Assembly (NCBI RefSeq): GCF_003001675.1
Contig: NZ_PVYW01000002.1
Coordinates: 310,001 to 374,000 of the forward strand
Length of the DNA stretch: 64,000 bases
Origin: Cohnella sp. SGD-V74
GTDB lineage: Bacteria; Bacillota; Bacilli; Paenibacillales; Paenibacillaceae
Direction of reading: 5' to 3'
Below the pieces are notes generated by a model, which worked only from the letters and a program-made list of their open reading frames with translations, had not been told where the DNA came from and did not search any database. Shown here in pieces: positions 51,166-59,176 of this stretch; positions within the stretch are counted from its first letter, which is position 1; each line of letters opens with the position of its first letter. The translations under genes and the position numbers were made by a program.

Positions 51166-52451
51166 TCCCCATGCGCTTCGATCAGGTCGTCGCACAAGGA
51201 AACGATGTCGTCCAGCGACAGCTCCGCGGAAGTGTGCGGGTCCAGCATAGCCGCATGGTAAATGTGCTCTCTCTTGCCCGTAATCGCGGCTTCGATCGTC
51301 AGCAGCTGCGTGTTGATGTTCGTGCGGTTGAGCGCGGCGAGCTGCGGCGGCAGGTTGCCGACGTATGTCGGGTTGATGCCGGAGCGGTCGACCAGGCACG
51401 GAACTTCGACGCAAGCTTCGCGCGGCAGGTTGGCGATCAAGCCGCCGGTGTTCATAACGTTGCCGCCGATCTTGAACGGCACGTCCGTCTCGATCGCCTC
51501 GAAAATGTAGGAGGCGTATTCGTGGGAGCGCTCGTGCGTCAGGTTGGAATCGTGCAGCAGCTCTTCGCGCATTTTCTCCCATCTGCTGATCTGCTCGACG
51601 CAGCGGCGCGGATACTCATCCAACGGAATGTTGAAGCGTTCGATCAGTTCCGGGTAATTGCGCTTGATGAAGTACGGGTGATACTCGGCGTTGTGCTCGG
51701 ACGACTCCGTGATATAGTAACCGAACTTGAGCATCAGCTCCAGGCGGACCATGTCGTGGTGCTTCTCCTTCTGTTTCTCCGCCGCGCGGCGCTTGATCTC
51801 TGGGTAGAGGTCGACGCCGTCCTTGGACACTTCAAGCAGCCAAGCCATGTGGTTGATGCCGGCAATCTTCGACTTGACGCCCGTCGCGTCCATGCCGAGG
51901 TTGTCGAACAAGTCGCGCACGCACACTTGAACGCTGTGGCACAGGCCGACCGTGTTGACGCCGCCGTAGGTGTTCATAACGTTCGTCAGTACGGCCATCG
52001 GGTTCGTATAGTTCAGGAACAGAGCGTCCGGGCAAACCTCTCGAATGTCCTTCGCGAAGTCGAGCATGACCGGAATCGTGCGCAAGTTGCGGAAAATGCC
52101 CCCGATGCCGATCGTATCGGCGATCGTCTGGCGCAGGCCGTATTTTTTCGGGACCTCGAAGTCGGTGATCGTACAAGGGTCGTAGCCGCCTACCTGAATC
52201 GCGTTAACGACGTATTTCGCTCCGCGAAGCGCCTCTTTGCGGTCGCTGTAGGACTTGATGACGCAGCTGCTTCCGGATGTCTTTTTGATGTTATTGAGAA
52301 TGTTCTCGGAATCTTTCAGACGAACCGGATCGATGTCGAACAGAGCGATCTCGAAACCTTGCAGCGCAGGCGTGTGCATGACGTCCCCGAGCACGTTTTT
52401 GGCGAAAACCGTACTTCCCGCGCCGATAAAAGTAATTTTGGACAAGTTCAT
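51138..52451 (-). CDS. Glycoside hydrolase family 4 (alpha-galactosidase/alpha-glucosidase)
   Basis: 437 residues. An N-terminal Rossmann motif (KITFIGAGSTVFAKNVLGD), a manganese-binding Cys-His (GLCHSVQ) and GINHMAWLLE identify GH4, whose members use NAD and Mn2+ in an oxidation-elimination mechanism. TVFAKNVLGD and FDIDPVRLKDSE resemble MelA-type alpha-galactosidases; the exact sugar is not certain. The ATG at 52451 lies close behind GGAGG. A divergent AraC gene is the likely activator, and a cre-like site (52493-52506) lies upstream. Confidence 0.92.
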   Translation of the reverse strand: MNLSKITFIGAGSTVFAKNVLGDVMHTPALQGFEIALFDIDPVRLKDSENILNNIKKTSGSSCVIKSYSDRKEALRGAKYVVNAIQVGGYDPCTITDFEVPKKYGLRQTIADTIGIGGIFRNLRTIPVMLDFAKDIREVCPDALFLNYTNPMAVLTNVMNTYGGVNTVGLCHSVQVCVRDLFDNLGMDATGVKSKIAGINHMAWLLEVSKDGVDLYPEIKRRAAEKQKEKHHDMVRLELMLKFGYYITESSEHNAEYHPYFIKRNYPELIERFNIPLDEYPRRCVEQISRWEKMREELLHDSNLTHERSHEYASYIFEAIETDVPFKIGGNVMNTGGLIANLPREACVEVPCLVDRSGINPTYVGNLPPQLAALNRTNINTQLLTIEAAITGKREHIYHAAMLDPHTSAELSLDDIVSLCDDLIEAHGDWLPKFSVV

Positions 52452-52492
52452 AACCTCCGGCTGAATAAAATGATTGGCTACTCTCAATGTAA

Positions 52493-52563
52493 TGCAAGCG
52501 CACTCATAAGAGTATGGAGGCATCGCGCATCTATATGGACATTTGTCGTTTGTTTGCTATAGT
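52493..52563 (+). promoter_or_regulatory. cre-like site and AraC-gene promoter in the GH4 divergent region
   Basis: On the minus strand TGAGTGCGCTTGCA (52506-52493) matches 12 of 14 cre positions and lies 42 bases before the GH4 ATG. TGGACA (52536-52541), 16 bases, TATAGT (52558-52563) would drive the AraC gene, ruling out a start at 52543. Confidence 0.5.
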
Positions 52564-52593
52564 GGGAGAAAAGGAAACAGGCAGGTGGACACG

Positions 52594-53493
52594 ATGACTC
52601 CAGATCACGACGAATACGTTGTCAGCATCAATCCATCCCCTTCGGGCGGGGAGCTTGCCGTGCTGTTCAGCGGGGAAGCCCAACCGGTTCCCCTGCACAA
52701 AATGGGGCCGGCCATCCACGACTACTATTTGATCCACACCGTTCTGTCCGGGCACGGGGATTTTACAATCGGCGGCATCGGATACCGCTGCGGCGCGGGG
52801 GACTCTTTCGCCATCTTTCCAGGGGAGCTGTTCTCATACCAGGCCGACGAGCGCGCGCCGTGGCGGTACGCCTGGTTCGCCTTCAACGGCCCCGGCGCGG
52901 CCGCGGCCATGGACGCAATCGGCGTTACTCCCGAATCCCCCGTCGTCTCCGGCAGCTTGAATCCGCATCTCCGCAACGCTTACGAACAGCTCCGCCGCTG
53001 CTTCGAGGCTTCGCTCGGTGCGGAGCTGTCCAACCTGGAAGCCGAAGGCTGGCTTCGCCTCCTGCTGCACCAGATCGGCGCCGCCCGCGCCAAGAAGCGT
53101 CTCTCTGTTTCCGCGGGCGTATCGACGTCGGATTCGGATCACGTCGTGAAGCAGGCTTTGCAGTATTTGACGCTGCAATACGCCCAGCCCATCTCCGTCT
53201 CGGGCATGTCTGCAATGCTCGGCTATCATCGCACCCATCTGTGCAAGCTGTTCAGGCAATCGACCGGCATGTCGCCGATGCAGTATTTGCTGCAAATGCG
53301 CATGCAGCGGGCCGAGCTGCTGCTGGCCTCGGACATGACGATCGAGCAGGTCGCTTCTTCGGTCGGCTACGGCGATGCGCTTTATTTCTCCAAGAAGTTC
53401 CGCTCGTGGAGCGGCCTCTCCCCTTCGGAGTATCGCAAAGAGCTTCGGAAGGTTCCGGCGGGTGAGGCTGGGGAGATTGGGGAGGATTTGTGA
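52594..53493 (+). CDS. AraC family transcriptional regulator, GH4-linked
   Basis: 299 residues. An N-terminal cupin-like sensor (about 20-120, GHGDFTIGGIGYRCGAGDSFAIFPGE) precedes two helix-turn-helix motifs (about 185-285, SVSGMSAMLGYHRTHLCKLFRQ and VASSVGYGDALYFSKKFRSW). The ATG at 52594 follows AGGTGG. It is divergent from the GH4 glycosidase and probably activates it with a galactoside or glucoside. No terminator is obvious after it. Confidence 0.92.
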   Translation: MTPDHDEYVVSINPSPSGGELAVLFSGEAQPVPLHKMGPAIHDYYLIHTVLSGHGDFTIGGIGYRCGAGDSFAIFPGELFSYQADERAPWRYAWFAFNGPGAAAAMDAIGVTPESPVVSGSLNPHLRNAYEQLRRCFEASLGAELSNLEAEGWLRLLLHQIGAARAKKRLSVSAGVSTSDSDHVVKQALQYLTLQYAQPISVSGMSAMLGYHRTHLCKLFRQSTGMSPMQYLLQMRMQRAELLLASDMTIEQVASSVGYGDALYFSKKFRSWSGLSPSEYRKELRKVPAGEAGEIGEDL

Positions 53494-53580
53494 TTTAGAT
53501 TTTCCCAGCCCGATTGCGTCATATTCACGTTAGTTATTGCACCAACTCCACTTCCCCCCTCGTATATTATGTTACGTATA

Positions 53581-53609
53581 TTGACATAAACATAACCTTG
53601 AGTTACAGT
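53581..53609 (+). promoter_or_regulatory. Promoter of the c-di-AMP riboswitch transcript
   Basis: Perfect TTGACA (53581-53586), 17 bases, TACAGT (53604-53609), about 15 bases before the aptamer. Confidence 0.75.
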
Positions 53610-53621
53610 TATAACACGCTT

Positions 53622-53742
53622 AGTTTTCGGCGCTCGTCGTCGAAAAGCGGGGGAACCACTTTTGGGGCGAATCGTTCGCATATCGAACGTAGGGAGACCA
53701 TCTTCCCGAGTCCGTCAGCTAACCTCGTCTGCGGAAGATGGG
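53622..53742 (+). ncRNA. c-di-AMP riboswitch (ydaO/yuaA class)
   Basis: Conserved class elements appear in order: AGCGGGGGAACCA (53646-53658), TTTGGGGCGAAT, GTAGGGA, CTTCCCGAGTCCGTCAGCTAACC (from about 53702) and GCGGAAGAT. These are the hallmark blocks of the ydaO/yuaA RNA, which turns expression off when c-di-AMP binds. A terminator follows at 53778, then the HAD gene. In Bacillus relatives the class controls potassium transport, osmolyte and wall-remodelling genes. Confidence 0.93.
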
Positions 53743-53777
53743 TCTATATTTTGCTTCTTCAGTTTCTTTCGGAAGCC

Positions 53778-53801
53778 GGGCCCTGAGAAAGGGTCCTTTT
53801 T
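53778..53801 (+). terminator. Riboswitch-controlled terminator
   Basis: GGCCCT and AGGGTCC arms form a 7-bp stem (one G-T pair) around a 5-base loop, then five T. It lies between the c-di-AMP aptamer and the HAD gene. Confidence 0.8.
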
Positions 53802-53873
53802 GCCGTTTTCTCTTTCCGGATGGATCATCCGGAACATTCTATCGGGCGCGGAAAGCGCGAAAGGAGACTGTTC

Positions 53874-54536
53874 ATGATCAAAGCCATTATTTTCGACTTC
53901 GACGGAACAATCATCGATACGGAGACCGCCTGGTACCGGGCGTTCCGCGAAGCGTACCGCTCCCACGGCGTCGAGCTGACGCTGGAGCAATATTCGCAAT
54001 GCATCGGCACGAGCTTGCACACCTTTAACCCCTACGAATATCTCATGACCGAGCTTGGCCTGCCGATCGACAAGGAGGCTTTCCGCCGGTCCGTTCACGA
54101 CAAGCACGCCGAACTGATGGAGCAGGAAACGGTGCGTCCCGGAGTTCTCGGCTACCTTGAGTCTGCCACAACGCTCGGGCTTAAGATCGGCCTTGCTTCC
54201 AGTTCCTCCGAGCATTGGGTTCGCACGCATCTGGATCGGCTGAAGCTGACCGACTATTTCGAGTGCATCCGCACTTCCGACCACGTCAGCAAAGTGAAGC
54301 CCGATCCCGAGCTGTATTTGCAAGCAATGAGCGCCCTCGGCGTTCGCGGCGAAGAGACGATCTCGGTGGAAGATTCCCCCAACGGAGCCAAAGCTGCCAT
54401 TGCCGCCGGAACGGTGTGCGTCATCGTTCCGAACGTGCTGACCGAAACGCTGAGCTTCCCGAAATCCCCTTACCGGGCAAGCTCTCTCGCCGAGCTGGAC
54501 TTCCGCCATCTGGCCGGTCGTTCGGAAGCGTCTTGA
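53874..54536 (+). CDS. HAD family phosphatase, beta-phosphoglucomutase-like
   Basis: 220 residues. Motif I DFDGTIIDTE (nucleophile Asp8, acid Asp10), motif II ASSSS, Lys in motif III (VKPDPELY) and motif IV EDSPNG, with an inserted helical cap (about 15-85) as in subfamily I phosphatases. Such enzymes dephosphorylate sugar phosphates or isomerise phosphoglucose. AAGGAGA precedes the ATG. It is the first gene after a c-di-AMP riboswitch and is followed by mannitol-1-phosphate dehydrogenase, so mannitol-1-phosphate is an attractive but unproven substrate. Confidence 0.9.
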   Translation: MIKAIIFDFDGTIIDTETAWYRAFREAYRSHGVELTLEQYSQCIGTSLHTFNPYEYLMTELGLPIDKEAFRRSVHDKHAELMEQETVRPGVLGYLESATTLGLKIGLASSSSEHWVRTHLDRLKLTDYFECIRTSDHVSKVKPDPELYLQAMSALGVRGEETISVEDSPNGAKAAIAAGTVCVIVPNVLTETLSFPKSPYRASSLAELDFRHLAGRSEAS

Positions 54537-54644
54537 GATGGACGACGCCAGTTGGGGTGGGATGTGAGAGGATTCCAGCCTCCCCCCCAGCTCCCTACCC
54601 TAAGTCGAGGCTTGATACCGCACGGGGGTGAGGCTCACTGCTTC

Positions 54645-54668
54645 GAGGCGCTTTTTTGGCCCTCGTGG
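54645..54668. repeat. Isolated copy of the 53-bp array core
   Basis: GAGGCGCTTTTTTGGCCCTC followed by GTGG matches the array core at 9659-10043 (GGCACTTTTTTGGCCCTCGTG), 44 kb away. It lies in the HAD-mtlD intergenic region. Confidence 0.65.
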
Positions 54669-54746
54669 CACTGCGCGGAGTTGAGGTTCGCTATCCAGGC
54701 ATACACCTCACACGAAGCCGCGCCGTCCCCGCCCATCTCCACCCAA

Positions 54747-54775
54747 AATTTTCTGATTAATCAGAAAATTATAAT
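54747..54775 (+). promoter_or_regulatory. 24-bp perfect palindrome with -10 box upstream of mtlD
   Basis: AATTTTCTGATT and its exact complement adjoin at 54747-54770. A perfect TATAAT overlaps the last base (54770-54775). The palindrome covers the -35 and spacer, as a repressor site would. The rest of 54537-54873 has no gene. Confidence 0.6.
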
Positions 54776-54873
54776 CGGTAGCTGCCTGACGGAACCCAAG
54801 CAAGCCTTTGCTAACGAACGATCGAGCACACACGGAAGAGCAACCTTCATCACGCGAAGAGGAGGAACCGATT

Positions 54874-56049
54874 ATGAAAGCTGTTCAGTTCGGAGCGGGA
54901 AATATCGGAAGAGGCTTTATCGGGTTGATGCTGTCCCGTTCGGGCTATGAAGTGTGCTTCGCCGCCCGCAACGCCGGCCAGGTCAAAGCCTTGCAGCTAA
55001 AGAAGCAGTACACCGTCACCTACGCCGGAGAGCCGCAGCGCAGCACCCTTGTCAGCAACGTGACTGCCGTCAGCCTCAAAGACCGGGATGCCGTCGTCAG
55101 ACGGGTCGCGGAAGCGGACGTGATTACGACGGCGGTCGGGGCGTCCGCGCTTCCCGAGATCGCGGAGCCGATTGCCCGGGGAATCGAAGCGCGCTTGGCC
55201 GAGCGGCCCCGCCCTTTGCTTGTGATCGCATGCGAGAACGCGATGAACGGAAGCGCCTTGCTGCGCAAATGGATCATGCGTCATCTGGCGCCGGAATGGA
55301 AGCCGCTCGCGGACCGCATGCTCGTCTGCCCGAACGCGGCCGTAGACCGCATCGTCCCTCCGCAGCAGCACGCCGACCCGCTCGCCGTCAAAGTCGAGCC
55401 CTACTGCGAATGGATCATCGAACGCGTCCCTTCGCTCGATCTCTTCCCCGTCATCGAAGGCGCCCAATACGTGGACTCGCTCGAGCCGTACGTCGAGAGA
55501 AAGCTGTTTACCGTCAATACGGGGCATTCCGTCGCCGCTTATTACGGATACCGGCAAGGCTACCGGACGATCCAGGAATCGATGCGCGACCCGGAGCTGC
55601 GGCGAAGCGTCGAGCGGACGCTGGAGGAGACATCCCGCCTGCTCGTCTCCAAGCACGGCTTCAGTCAGGCCGAACACAGCCAATACGTAAGCGGCACGCT
55701 GCGCAGATTCGAGAACGCCGCCATCGTCGACAAGATCGCCCGCGTCGGACGCTCTCCGCTCCGCAAGCTTTCCAGCAACGAAAGGCTGGTGCGTCCGGCG
55801 CTGCAAGCCTTCGACAACGGCATTCCGGTTCCGCATCTGGCGTCCGCCATGGCCTCTGCTCTGCTGTACGACGATGACGGGGATCTGGAGGCGGTCATTC
55901 TGCAAACTTCCATTCGCCAGAGAGGCGTCGGACACGTCATCCGCAAGCATATGGGAATCCCCGAAGATCACGCCCTCCACCAGGAAATCCTGCTCCGCTA
56001 CCATCGCTTCAAAGCGGCATCCCCGGCCCGCTCCGCCCGTACGCCGTAA
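54874..56049 (+). CDS. mtlD: Mannitol-1-phosphate 5-dehydrogenase
   Basis: 391 residues. A Rossmann start (AVQFGAGNIGRGFIGLML) is followed by the polyol dehydrogenase domain with KLFTVNTGHSVAAYYGY and the catalytic Lys region. It interconverts fructose-6-phosphate and mannitol-1-phosphate with NAD(H). The ATG at 54874 follows GAGGAGG. No mannitol PTS gene is adjacent; instead a c-di-AMP-controlled HAD phosphatase gene precedes it, which points to mannitol synthesis rather than uptake. It may also be driven by its own promoter at the 54747 palindrome. Confidence 0.95.
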   Translation: MKAVQFGAGNIGRGFIGLMLSRSGYEVCFAARNAGQVKALQLKKQYTVTYAGEPQRSTLVSNVTAVSLKDRDAVVRRVAEADVITTAVGASALPEIAEPIARGIEARLAERPRPLLVIACENAMNGSALLRKWIMRHLAPEWKPLADRMLVCPNAAVDRIVPPQQHADPLAVKVEPYCEWIIERVPSLDLFPVIEGAQYVDSLEPYVERKLFTVNTGHSVAAYYGYRQGYRTIQESMRDPELRRSVERTLEETSRLLVSKHGFSQAEHSQYVSGTLRRFENAAIVDKIARVGRSPLRKLSSNERLVRPALQAFDNGIPVPHLASAMASALLYDDDGDLEAVILQTSIRQRGVGHVIRKHMGIPEDHALHQEILLRYHRFKAASPARSARTP

Positions 56050-56068
56050 AATTCCCGAAGCGGATAGC

Positions 56069-56122
56069 TTGACACAATTCGATTACAACTGTAATCTATT
56101 CCCGTAGACTACAGTTGTAATC
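56069..56122 (+). promoter_or_regulatory. blaI-type promoter with two BlaI/MecI operators
   Basis: TTGACA (56069-56074), 17 bases, TAATCT (56092-56097). GATTACAACTGTAATC (56081-56096) and GACTACAGTTGTAATC (56107-56122) are palindromes with the TACA-N2-TGTA core of BlaI/MecI sites, centred 26 bases apart; the first covers the spacer and -10. Confidence 0.85.
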
Positions 56123-56166
56123 TTTGGCGTATTCATCGCCGGCGATGAACGAACGGAGGAACCGAC

Positions 56167-56541
56167 ATGCCCGAATCCCCACCCATTTCGGACGCGGAAT
56201 GGGATATTATGCGAATCGTCTGGCAGGCCTCGCCGTTGACGGCCGCCGACATCATTTCCCGCCTCAGCGGGACGAAATCGTGGAAGCCGAAGACGGTGAA
56301 GACACTCATCGGCAGACTTGTTCAGAAGGGAGCTCTCGGCTTCAGCAAGGACGGGCGCGAGTACGCCTACTTCCCGCTCGTCAATGAAGAGGAATGCGTT
56401 CGCGAAGCAAGCCGATCGTTCCTCGACCGAATTTACGGAGGCGCTCTTAAACCGATGATGGTGCACTTCCTGGAATCCGGCAAGCTCTCTCCCGACGATA
56501 TCAAGGAGTTGAAAGACCTGCTCCGGGAAAAGGAGAAATGA
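56167..56541 (+). CDS. BlaI/MecI/CopY family repressor
   Basis: 124 residues. A winged helix (about 8-75, ISDAEWDIMRIVWQASPLTAADIISRL and TVKTLIGRLVQKGAL) is followed by a short dimerisation helix pair. The family is inactivated when its partner membrane protease senses a signal. GGAGG precedes the ATG by 7 bases. Two operators in its own promoter indicate autorepression. The partner gene follows immediately. Confidence 0.95.
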   Translation: MPESPPISDAEWDIMRIVWQASPLTAADIISRLSGTKSWKPKTVKTLIGRLVQKGALGFSKDGREYAYFPLVNEEECVREASRSFLDRIYGGALKPMMVHFLESGKLSPDDIKELKDLLREKEK

Positions 56542-56543
56542 CG

Positions 56544-58097
56544 ATGGAGCTTGCGATCCGAATGTTCGGGCAAGCGCTCGTCGGCTCGTTGGAAGCCGCC
56601 GTCCTCGTACTGTTGATCGCAGGGACGCTGCGGCTGTGTCGCAAGACGTTGTCCCCGGGCTGGAAGTACGCCCTGTGGTTCCTGCTGCTCGCGAAGCTGC
56701 TGATCCCATTGCTGCCCGGGGACGCAGGAAACCAGCTGAGATGGCTGCCCGTGCCCGATACGCTGGAAACACGCTTGCCGGTCTTCGAAGCGATTCAATC
56801 TCGCGCCGCAAACCTCTCGGCCGCCGCAGCAGCGGAAGCTTCAGAGCGGACAAGCGGCGGAACCGTATTCGAAGGAGGAGAAGCAGCCTCACAGCCGGCG
56901 AGCCTCAGTCGGACTTCAGACAACCTTCTTCTGCAAATCGCGGCGTTCGTATGGTTATCCGGCATCGCTCTGGCACTGCTGTTCCCGCTCGCCGGACATC
57001 TCGCCATGTCCCGGGCGCTTCGGCGGGAAACCCGCTTGGTCGTCCCGCGCGAGCTGGAGGAGCAGTTCGCGCGAATCCGCGCGGACATCGGCATCCGCCC
57101 CGCCGTACAGCTTCGTCTGACCCGTCTTGTGTCCGGACCGGCACTGTTCGGCATTTTCTCCCCGGTCGTGCTGATTCCGCGGGATTTGGCCGGACGACTG
57201 GACGAAGCCGAATGGGAGTGCATCTTCAGACATGAGCTGACCCATTCCCGAAGGAAGGACATTTGGGTCAACTTGCTGGCGTATTCGCTCGTCTCCGCGC
57301 ATTGGTTCAATCCGCTGGCGTGGTACGGGCTGAGGAGAATGCGCATCGATCAGGAAAGCGCCTGCGACGCGAACGTGCTGAACGTCATTACCTCCAAGGA
57401 AGCGTATGCGTCCTGCATGATCAAGCTGCTGGAAATCGGAGCTGCGCGGAAAATCGCGTTATCGGGAGTCGGTTTCTTCGGAAGCAAAAAACTGATCGCG
57501 AGGAGAATCGTGATGATACGAGACTACAAACCCGGCCGCAAGAAAGCCGCTTATACCGGGGCCGTCATCTTCATTCTGGCCGGAGCTTTACTGCTGCCGT
57601 CCGCTCTTGCGGCGGACAAGAACGAGCCGCGGACGAATCCGCAGCCCGCCGCTCAAGCCGCCGAAACAAACAACGACAGCGCAAAGGAAATCCAATTGCG
57701 GCTCAAAATACCGAAAGACGCTAAAATCAGCTCGCGCTACGGCTACCGCATCCATCCGGTAACGTCCGAAAAATCGCTGCACGACGGCATCGACATCGCC
57801 GGCAAAGCCGGATCGGATATTTTCGCGGCCGGCGCAGGTAAAGTCGCGCTGTCCGAATACGACTCCGCCAAAGGCTTGACGGTGAAGATCGAGCACGGCG
57901 AAGCGTGGGTCACCGAATACCGACACCTGGACAAGCTCGCGGTCGAAGCCGGGGACGAAGTGAAGTCCGGCGATGTGATCGGACAGATGGGCAGCACCGG
58001 GGAATCCACCGGTCCCCATCTGCATTACTCGACGCTTAAAGAAGGAGAATACGTCGATCCCTTGTCCGTAACCGTAATCGGCACCGAAGCGAAATGA
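56544..58097 (+). CDS. BlaR1-type M56 metallopeptidase fused to an M23 peptidase domain
   Basis: 517 residues. Membrane segments lie at about 10-55, 130-150 and 350-370. The M56 zinc protease has HELTH (His230, Glu231, His234) with the second-site Glu in DQESACDANV. After the last membrane segment an extracellular M23 domain (about 390-515) shows SRYGYRIHPV, LHDGID (His413, Asp417) and HLH (His492, His494), so its zinc ligands are intact. Classical BlaR1 carries a penicillin-binding sensor there. The signal could be peptidoglycan damage. I prefer the ATG at 56544, 8 bases after AGGAG; the ATG at 56538 overlaps the blaI stop. Confidence 0.92.
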   Translation: MELAIRMFGQALVGSLEAAVLVLLIAGTLRLCRKTLSPGWKYALWFLLLAKLLIPLLPGDAGNQLRWLPVPDTLETRLPVFEAIQSRAANLSAAAAAEASERTSGGTVFEGGEAASQPASLSRTSDNLLLQIAAFVWLSGIALALLFPLAGHLAMSRALRRETRLVVPRELEEQFARIRADIGIRPAVQLRLTRLVSGPALFGIFSPVVLIPRDLAGRLDEAEWECIFRHELTHSRRKDIWVNLLAYSLVSAHWFNPLAWYGLRRMRIDQESACDANVLNVITSKEAYASCMIKLLEIGAARKIALSGVGFFGSKKLIARRIVMIRDYKPGRKKAAYTGAVIFILAGALLLPSALAADKNEPRTNPQPAAQAAETNNDSAKEIQLRLKIPKDAKISSRYGYRIHPVTSEKSLHDGIDIAGKAGSDIFAAGAGKVALSEYDSAKGLTVKIEHGEAWVTEYRHLDKLAVEAGDEVKSGDVIGQMGSTGESTGPHLHYSTLKEGEYVDPLSVTVIGTEAK

Positions 58098-58098
58098 C

Positions 58099-58138
58099 AG
58101 AGAAGGAGTTGCCCCCGTCAAGGGACAACTCCTTCTCT
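58099..58138. terminator. Bidirectional terminator overlapping the end of the EamA gene
   Basis: AGAGAAGGAGTTG and CAACTCCTTCTCT, perfect 13-bp arms. The right arm lies in the last codons of the minus-strand EamA gene; its stop is in the loop. T-tracts are weak. Confidence 0.7.
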
Positions 58139-59059
58139 CGTTTCCATGCGGGTCAGAACGGGGGCGGGTTCGCGCCTCTTCTCCATGCTGATCCAGACGA
58201 GCCCCGCCGCCATGCAGACGGCTCCGACGATCTGCCAGCCCGAGATGGACTCGTCGAAGAAGAGCAGCCCGGCAATGACGGCCGCCGCGGGCACGACGTA
58301 GCGGAAGAAGTTGGCGCGAGCCGCGCCGATCTTGAACATGCTGGCGTTCCAGACGACGAACGCGACGACTGTGCAGACGATCACGTTATAAGCGATCGCC
58401 GCGTAATGTCCCGCTCCCAGACCGCTCCAATCCACCTTGCCCCAGCCGCCCAGCGTAAACGGAATCATGAACAAGCTGCCGAACAGAATAAACCAGGCGC
58501 TTACGCGCAAGGAAGAATAACGCTTCATCAGCGACATGCAGCTCAGGTTAAACAGCGCGCCGACCACGCTGACTCCGAACGCGAGCAAATTGCCGATCAT
58601 ATGGTCGGAAGACAAGTCGAAGCCTTCCTTGCCGCCCAGAATGATGAAGGTAACGCCCACGATCGCGGCCGCCCCTCCGACCGCCAGACGTCGGGTAAAG
58701 CTCTCCTTCACGAACAACGGCGCGAACAAGGCGGCGAAGATCGGCCACGGAGCCACGTTCAGCAAGGACGCGTTCGCCAGCGTCGTGTATTTGATCGAAT
58801 ACATAACCGCGATCTCCAAGCCGGTCACCCCGACCAGCCCGATCCCCGCAAGCTGAAGCACGGCTTTCCACGGCAGGCCAACGCTGCCTTCCTTCCATTT
58901 CAGCAGCAGAAAAAAACACGGAACGGCCAAGCCGAACCGCAAAAAGGCAAACAGCGCCGGGTCAAACGTCTCCATCGCGCTCCGGGAAACGCCGAAGTTC
59001 GCTCCCCATATTACGGATACCGCAACGAGTCCGGCATAATACTTCCATTTACTGTCCAT
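58118..59059 (-). CDS. EamA/DMT family transporter
   Basis: 313 residues with about ten membrane segments in two EamA repeats (AVSVIWGANFGVSRSAM at the first, AYNVIVCTVVAFVVWNASM in the second). It probably exports amino acids or other metabolites. Start is uncertain: the ATG at 59059 has only a distant GGAG, and a GTG at 59086 has none. A C-terminal polar tail (EKRREPAP onward) overlaps the terminator stem. Confidence 0.88.
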   Translation of the reverse strand: MDSKWKYYAGLVAVSVIWGANFGVSRSAMETFDPALFAFLRFGLAVPCFFLLLKWKEGSVGLPWKAVLQLAGIGLVGVTGLEIAVMYSIKYTTLANASLLNVAPWPIFAALFAPLFVKESFTRRLAVGGAAAIVGVTFIILGGKEGFDLSSDHMIGNLLAFGVSVVGALFNLSCMSLMKRYSSLRVSAWFILFGSLFMIPFTLGGWGKVDWSGLGAGHYAAIAYNVIVCTVVAFVVWNASMFKIGAARANFFRYVVPAAAVIAGLLFFDESISGWQIVGAVCMAAGLVWISMEKRREPAPVLTRMETREGVVP

Positions 59060-59110
59060 CTGGTGGTGTCTCGTCTCCGTTCTCACGCCAAGGCGTCATG
59101 ATGCGCAAGC

Positions 59111-59133
59111 GAGGCGGCCGAATTCGCCGCCTC
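59111..59133. other. GC-rich hairpin between the EamA and Gfo/Idh genes
   Basis: GAGGCGGC and GCCGCCTC arms around CGAATTC, just downstream of the Gfo/Idh stop. No clear T-tract, so terminator function is unsure. Confidence 0.45.
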
Positions 59134-59176
59134 CCTCATTCCGCATCGATTGTACCACATCCGCAACCCGAACGGA

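Noticed and set aside
53514-53786. Small coding frame over the c-di-AMP riboswitch
   Set aside because: The conserved bases are those of the RNA aptamer and there is no ribosome site.
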